Shown here: in pieces, positions 4,932 through 6,109 of the stretch | Position numbering within the stretch: the first letter of the stretch is position 1 | Layout: each line of letters opens with the position of its first letter | Assembly (NCBI GenBank): GCA_003022985.1 | Contig: PXTV01000114.1 | Coordinates: forward strand, 1 to 6,109 | Length of the DNA stretch: 6,109 nucleotides | Direction of reading: 5' to 3' | Source: Bacteroidetes bacterium SW_11_45_7 | Lineage (GTDB): Bacteria > Bacteroidota > Bacteroidia > Chitinophagales > SW-11-45-7 | Translations under genes and position numbers: made by a program | The notes under the pieces: model-generated | What the model was told of the DNA's origin: nothing | The model's input: the letters and a program-made list of their open reading frames with translations, nothing else | Database searches by the model: none

Positions 4932-5885
4932 TCAGTCATTGGTCTGCTCATCGAACATAGCAATCAATGGCTCTTGGGCGTCATTTCGCATGGAAGCACG
5001 GAACATGCCGGGCGCGTTAAACGGCATACATATCCGGCCGGAAGGATCGATGGCAATCAAGCCACCCTGACCGCCCAGCTTGTCGAGTTTATGGTGAATC
5101 AGAAGTTGCGTGGCCCGTGTTAGTTCCATTCCCCCGAATTCCCTCATGCTGATTACGGAGTACGCTGCAACCAGGCGCATGAAATATTCGCCATGACCTG
5201 TCGTAGATACCGCTCCCCACCTGTTGTCCGCATACGTGCCGGCACCGATTAAAGGCGTGTCACCAATACGGTTGTACTTTTTATTCACCATCCCGCCAGT
5301 GGATGTAGCAGCAGCAAGATGACCATTTCCATCCAATGCAACAGCCCCTACCGTGCCTATCTCTTCCCCACCTTGCGGGGCATTGTGATCAAGCGAAACC
5401 GCTCCTTGCTCATCGAGCTGCACCCACTGATCGTAGCGATGGTCCGTAATAAAGTATTGTTCATCTTCTTGTGGTATGCTGTGTTCCCTTGCAAAGTTCT
5501 CCGCCCCTTCCCCATTGAGCATGATGTGTTGGGAATGATGGCGAATAGCCCTGGCTAAAGCAACCGGATTACGCGTGCGTTCCAGCCCAACAGCCGCTCC
5601 GGCTTCCAGGTTGGCACCATCCATAATGGCGGCCTCCATCTCAATCTTACCGCGATGATCGACCACAGAGCCGCGGCCTGCATTGAACAATGGATAATCC
5701 TCCATCCGCGTAACTGCTGTTTCAACAGCATCCATAGCTGAGCCGTTTCCGGCAAGGCGATCGTAACTCACTTTAATGGCATTTTCCAATCCCTTTTGGT
5801 AGGATTGCTGCTTATCAGCGGGCATTTTATCCATCCGGATATTACCGGCACCGCCATGAATGGCTATTGCGATAGGTTGAGACAT
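4932..5885 (-). CDS. iaaA: Isoaspartyl peptidase / L-asparaginase (Ntn hydrolase)
   Basis: This N-terminal-nucleophile hydrolase removes isoaspartyl residues from dipeptides formed by damaged proteins and also hydrolyses L-asparagine (EC 3.4.19.5 / 3.5.1.1). The precursor has 317 residues, the usual length, and starts IAIAIHGGAGNI (5-16), the first strand of the fold. NAGRGSVVD (68-76) is also typical. The autocleavage site is GTVGAVALD: cleavage before T178 would give alpha and beta subunits and expose the catalytic threonine. Partner residues seen in the E. coli enzyme all have counterparts: T196 in TSTGG, R206 and D209 in RIGD, and T229-G230 in STTGHGE. There is no signal peptide, so a cytoplasmic location is expected, although some relatives are exported. 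The start ATG (5883-5885) gives the expected N-terminus. The gene is in the minus direction with no close co-oriented intact neighbour, so it is probably transcribed alone. Confidence 0.95.
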   Translation of the reverse strand: MSQPIAIAIHGGAGNIRMDKMPADKQQSYQKGLENAIKVSYDRLAGNGSAMDAVETAVTRMEDYPLFNAGRGSVVDHRGKIEMEAAIMDGANLEAGAAVGLERTRNPVALARAIRHHSQHIMLNGEGAENFAREHSIPQEDEQYFITDHRYDQWVQLDEQGAVSLDHNAPQGGEEIGTVGAVALDGNGHLAAATSTGGMVNKKYNRIGDTPLIGAGTYADNRWGAVSTTGHGEYFMRLVAAYSVISMREFGGMELTRATQLLIHHKLDKLGGQGGLIAIDPSGRICMPFNAPGMFRASMRNDAQEPLIAMFDEQTND

Positions 5886-6109
5886 GCTGTACGATTTGTT
5901 GTTCCATTGGTTTGATAATATTCAGTGGATGTTATTTGTTTGTTTAATGTAGGAGTTTTTTGATCAGTGTTGTTGGTTATTGAGGGTGGAGCAACTACAG
6001 TATCCATGAAAGAAATGGAAAGAGAAAAACATTTCTTTTTCATTTCTTCTTCATTTTTAAATACAATGACTTTACACTGGATTTGTGAAATTGAAAAGTA
6101 GTCCATGTG
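5886..6109. other. AT-rich region upstream of iaaA
   Basis: These 224 bp should hold the iaaA promoter. No convincing match to the Bacteroidota TTG-N19-21-TAnnTTTG pattern was found. The closest -7-like string on the minus strand is TACTTTTC near the window end, whose -33 partner would lie outside. A low-complexity block at 6006-6054 carries ATGAAAGAAATG and near-complementary CATTTCTTTTTCAT / CATTTCTTCTTCAT copies, which can pair imperfectly. An 80-codon minus-strand frame (5864-6106) overlaps the iaaA start but shows no recognisable domain and a composition typical of non-coding DNA. Confidence 0.5.

Noticed and set aside
5864..6106. 80-codon minus-strand frame overlapping the iaaA start
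   Set aside because: It has no recognisable domain, a low-complexity Lys/Thr/Asn-rich composition, and overlaps the secure start of iaaA in another frame. It could be the tail of something beyond the window but cannot be supported.

Overview
The window looks like chromosomal DNA of a Bacteroidota bacterium, possibly from the Cytophagales side of the phylum. This is inferred from four things: an IS4-type transposase with the DUF4372 N-terminus common in that phylum, AT-rich gene starts without clear Shine-Dalgarno sequences, short intergenic heptamer arrays, and the protein families present. No rRNA, tRNA or CRISPR is visible, and no phage or conjugation gene. Species-level assignment is not possible from reading alone.

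Layout. Bases 1-80 are a degenerate 8-bp tandem array. From 114 to 1648 lies a 7-bp tandem array (AAATCTT-like) that is split by a complete IS4-family insertion sequence at 154-1564. The element has 16/17-bp terminal inverted repeats, one transposase on the minus strand, and a perfect 10+10 bp inverted repeat just before the transposase start. The flanks fit a 10-bp target duplication. Next on the minus strand come yebC (1658-2404) and plsC (2616-3356). A divergent 197-bp gap leads to a second acyltransferase-like gene of the DUF374 family on the plus strand (3554-4204). Its start codon lies in the second copy of a 47-bp tandem duplication. Then come a DUF434-family gene (4236-4775, plus) that lost its 3' end, and the 5' stump of a probable trehalose-synthase-like glycosyltransferase (4690-4857, minus). 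The two broken genes meet tail to tail at about 4721-4728, as one deletion would produce. Last is iaaA (4932-5885, minus), an isoaspartyl peptidase/asparaginase, with 224 bp of AT-rich upstream sequence to the window end.

The genes do not form an obvious pathway. yebC (translation/regulation), plsC and the DUF374 gene (membrane lipid acylation) and iaaA (peptide salvage) are housekeeping functions. The interest is in genome remodelling: an IS inside a microsatellite-like array, a duplicated translation start, and a deletion scar joining two convergent genes. I see no convincing new multi-gene system.
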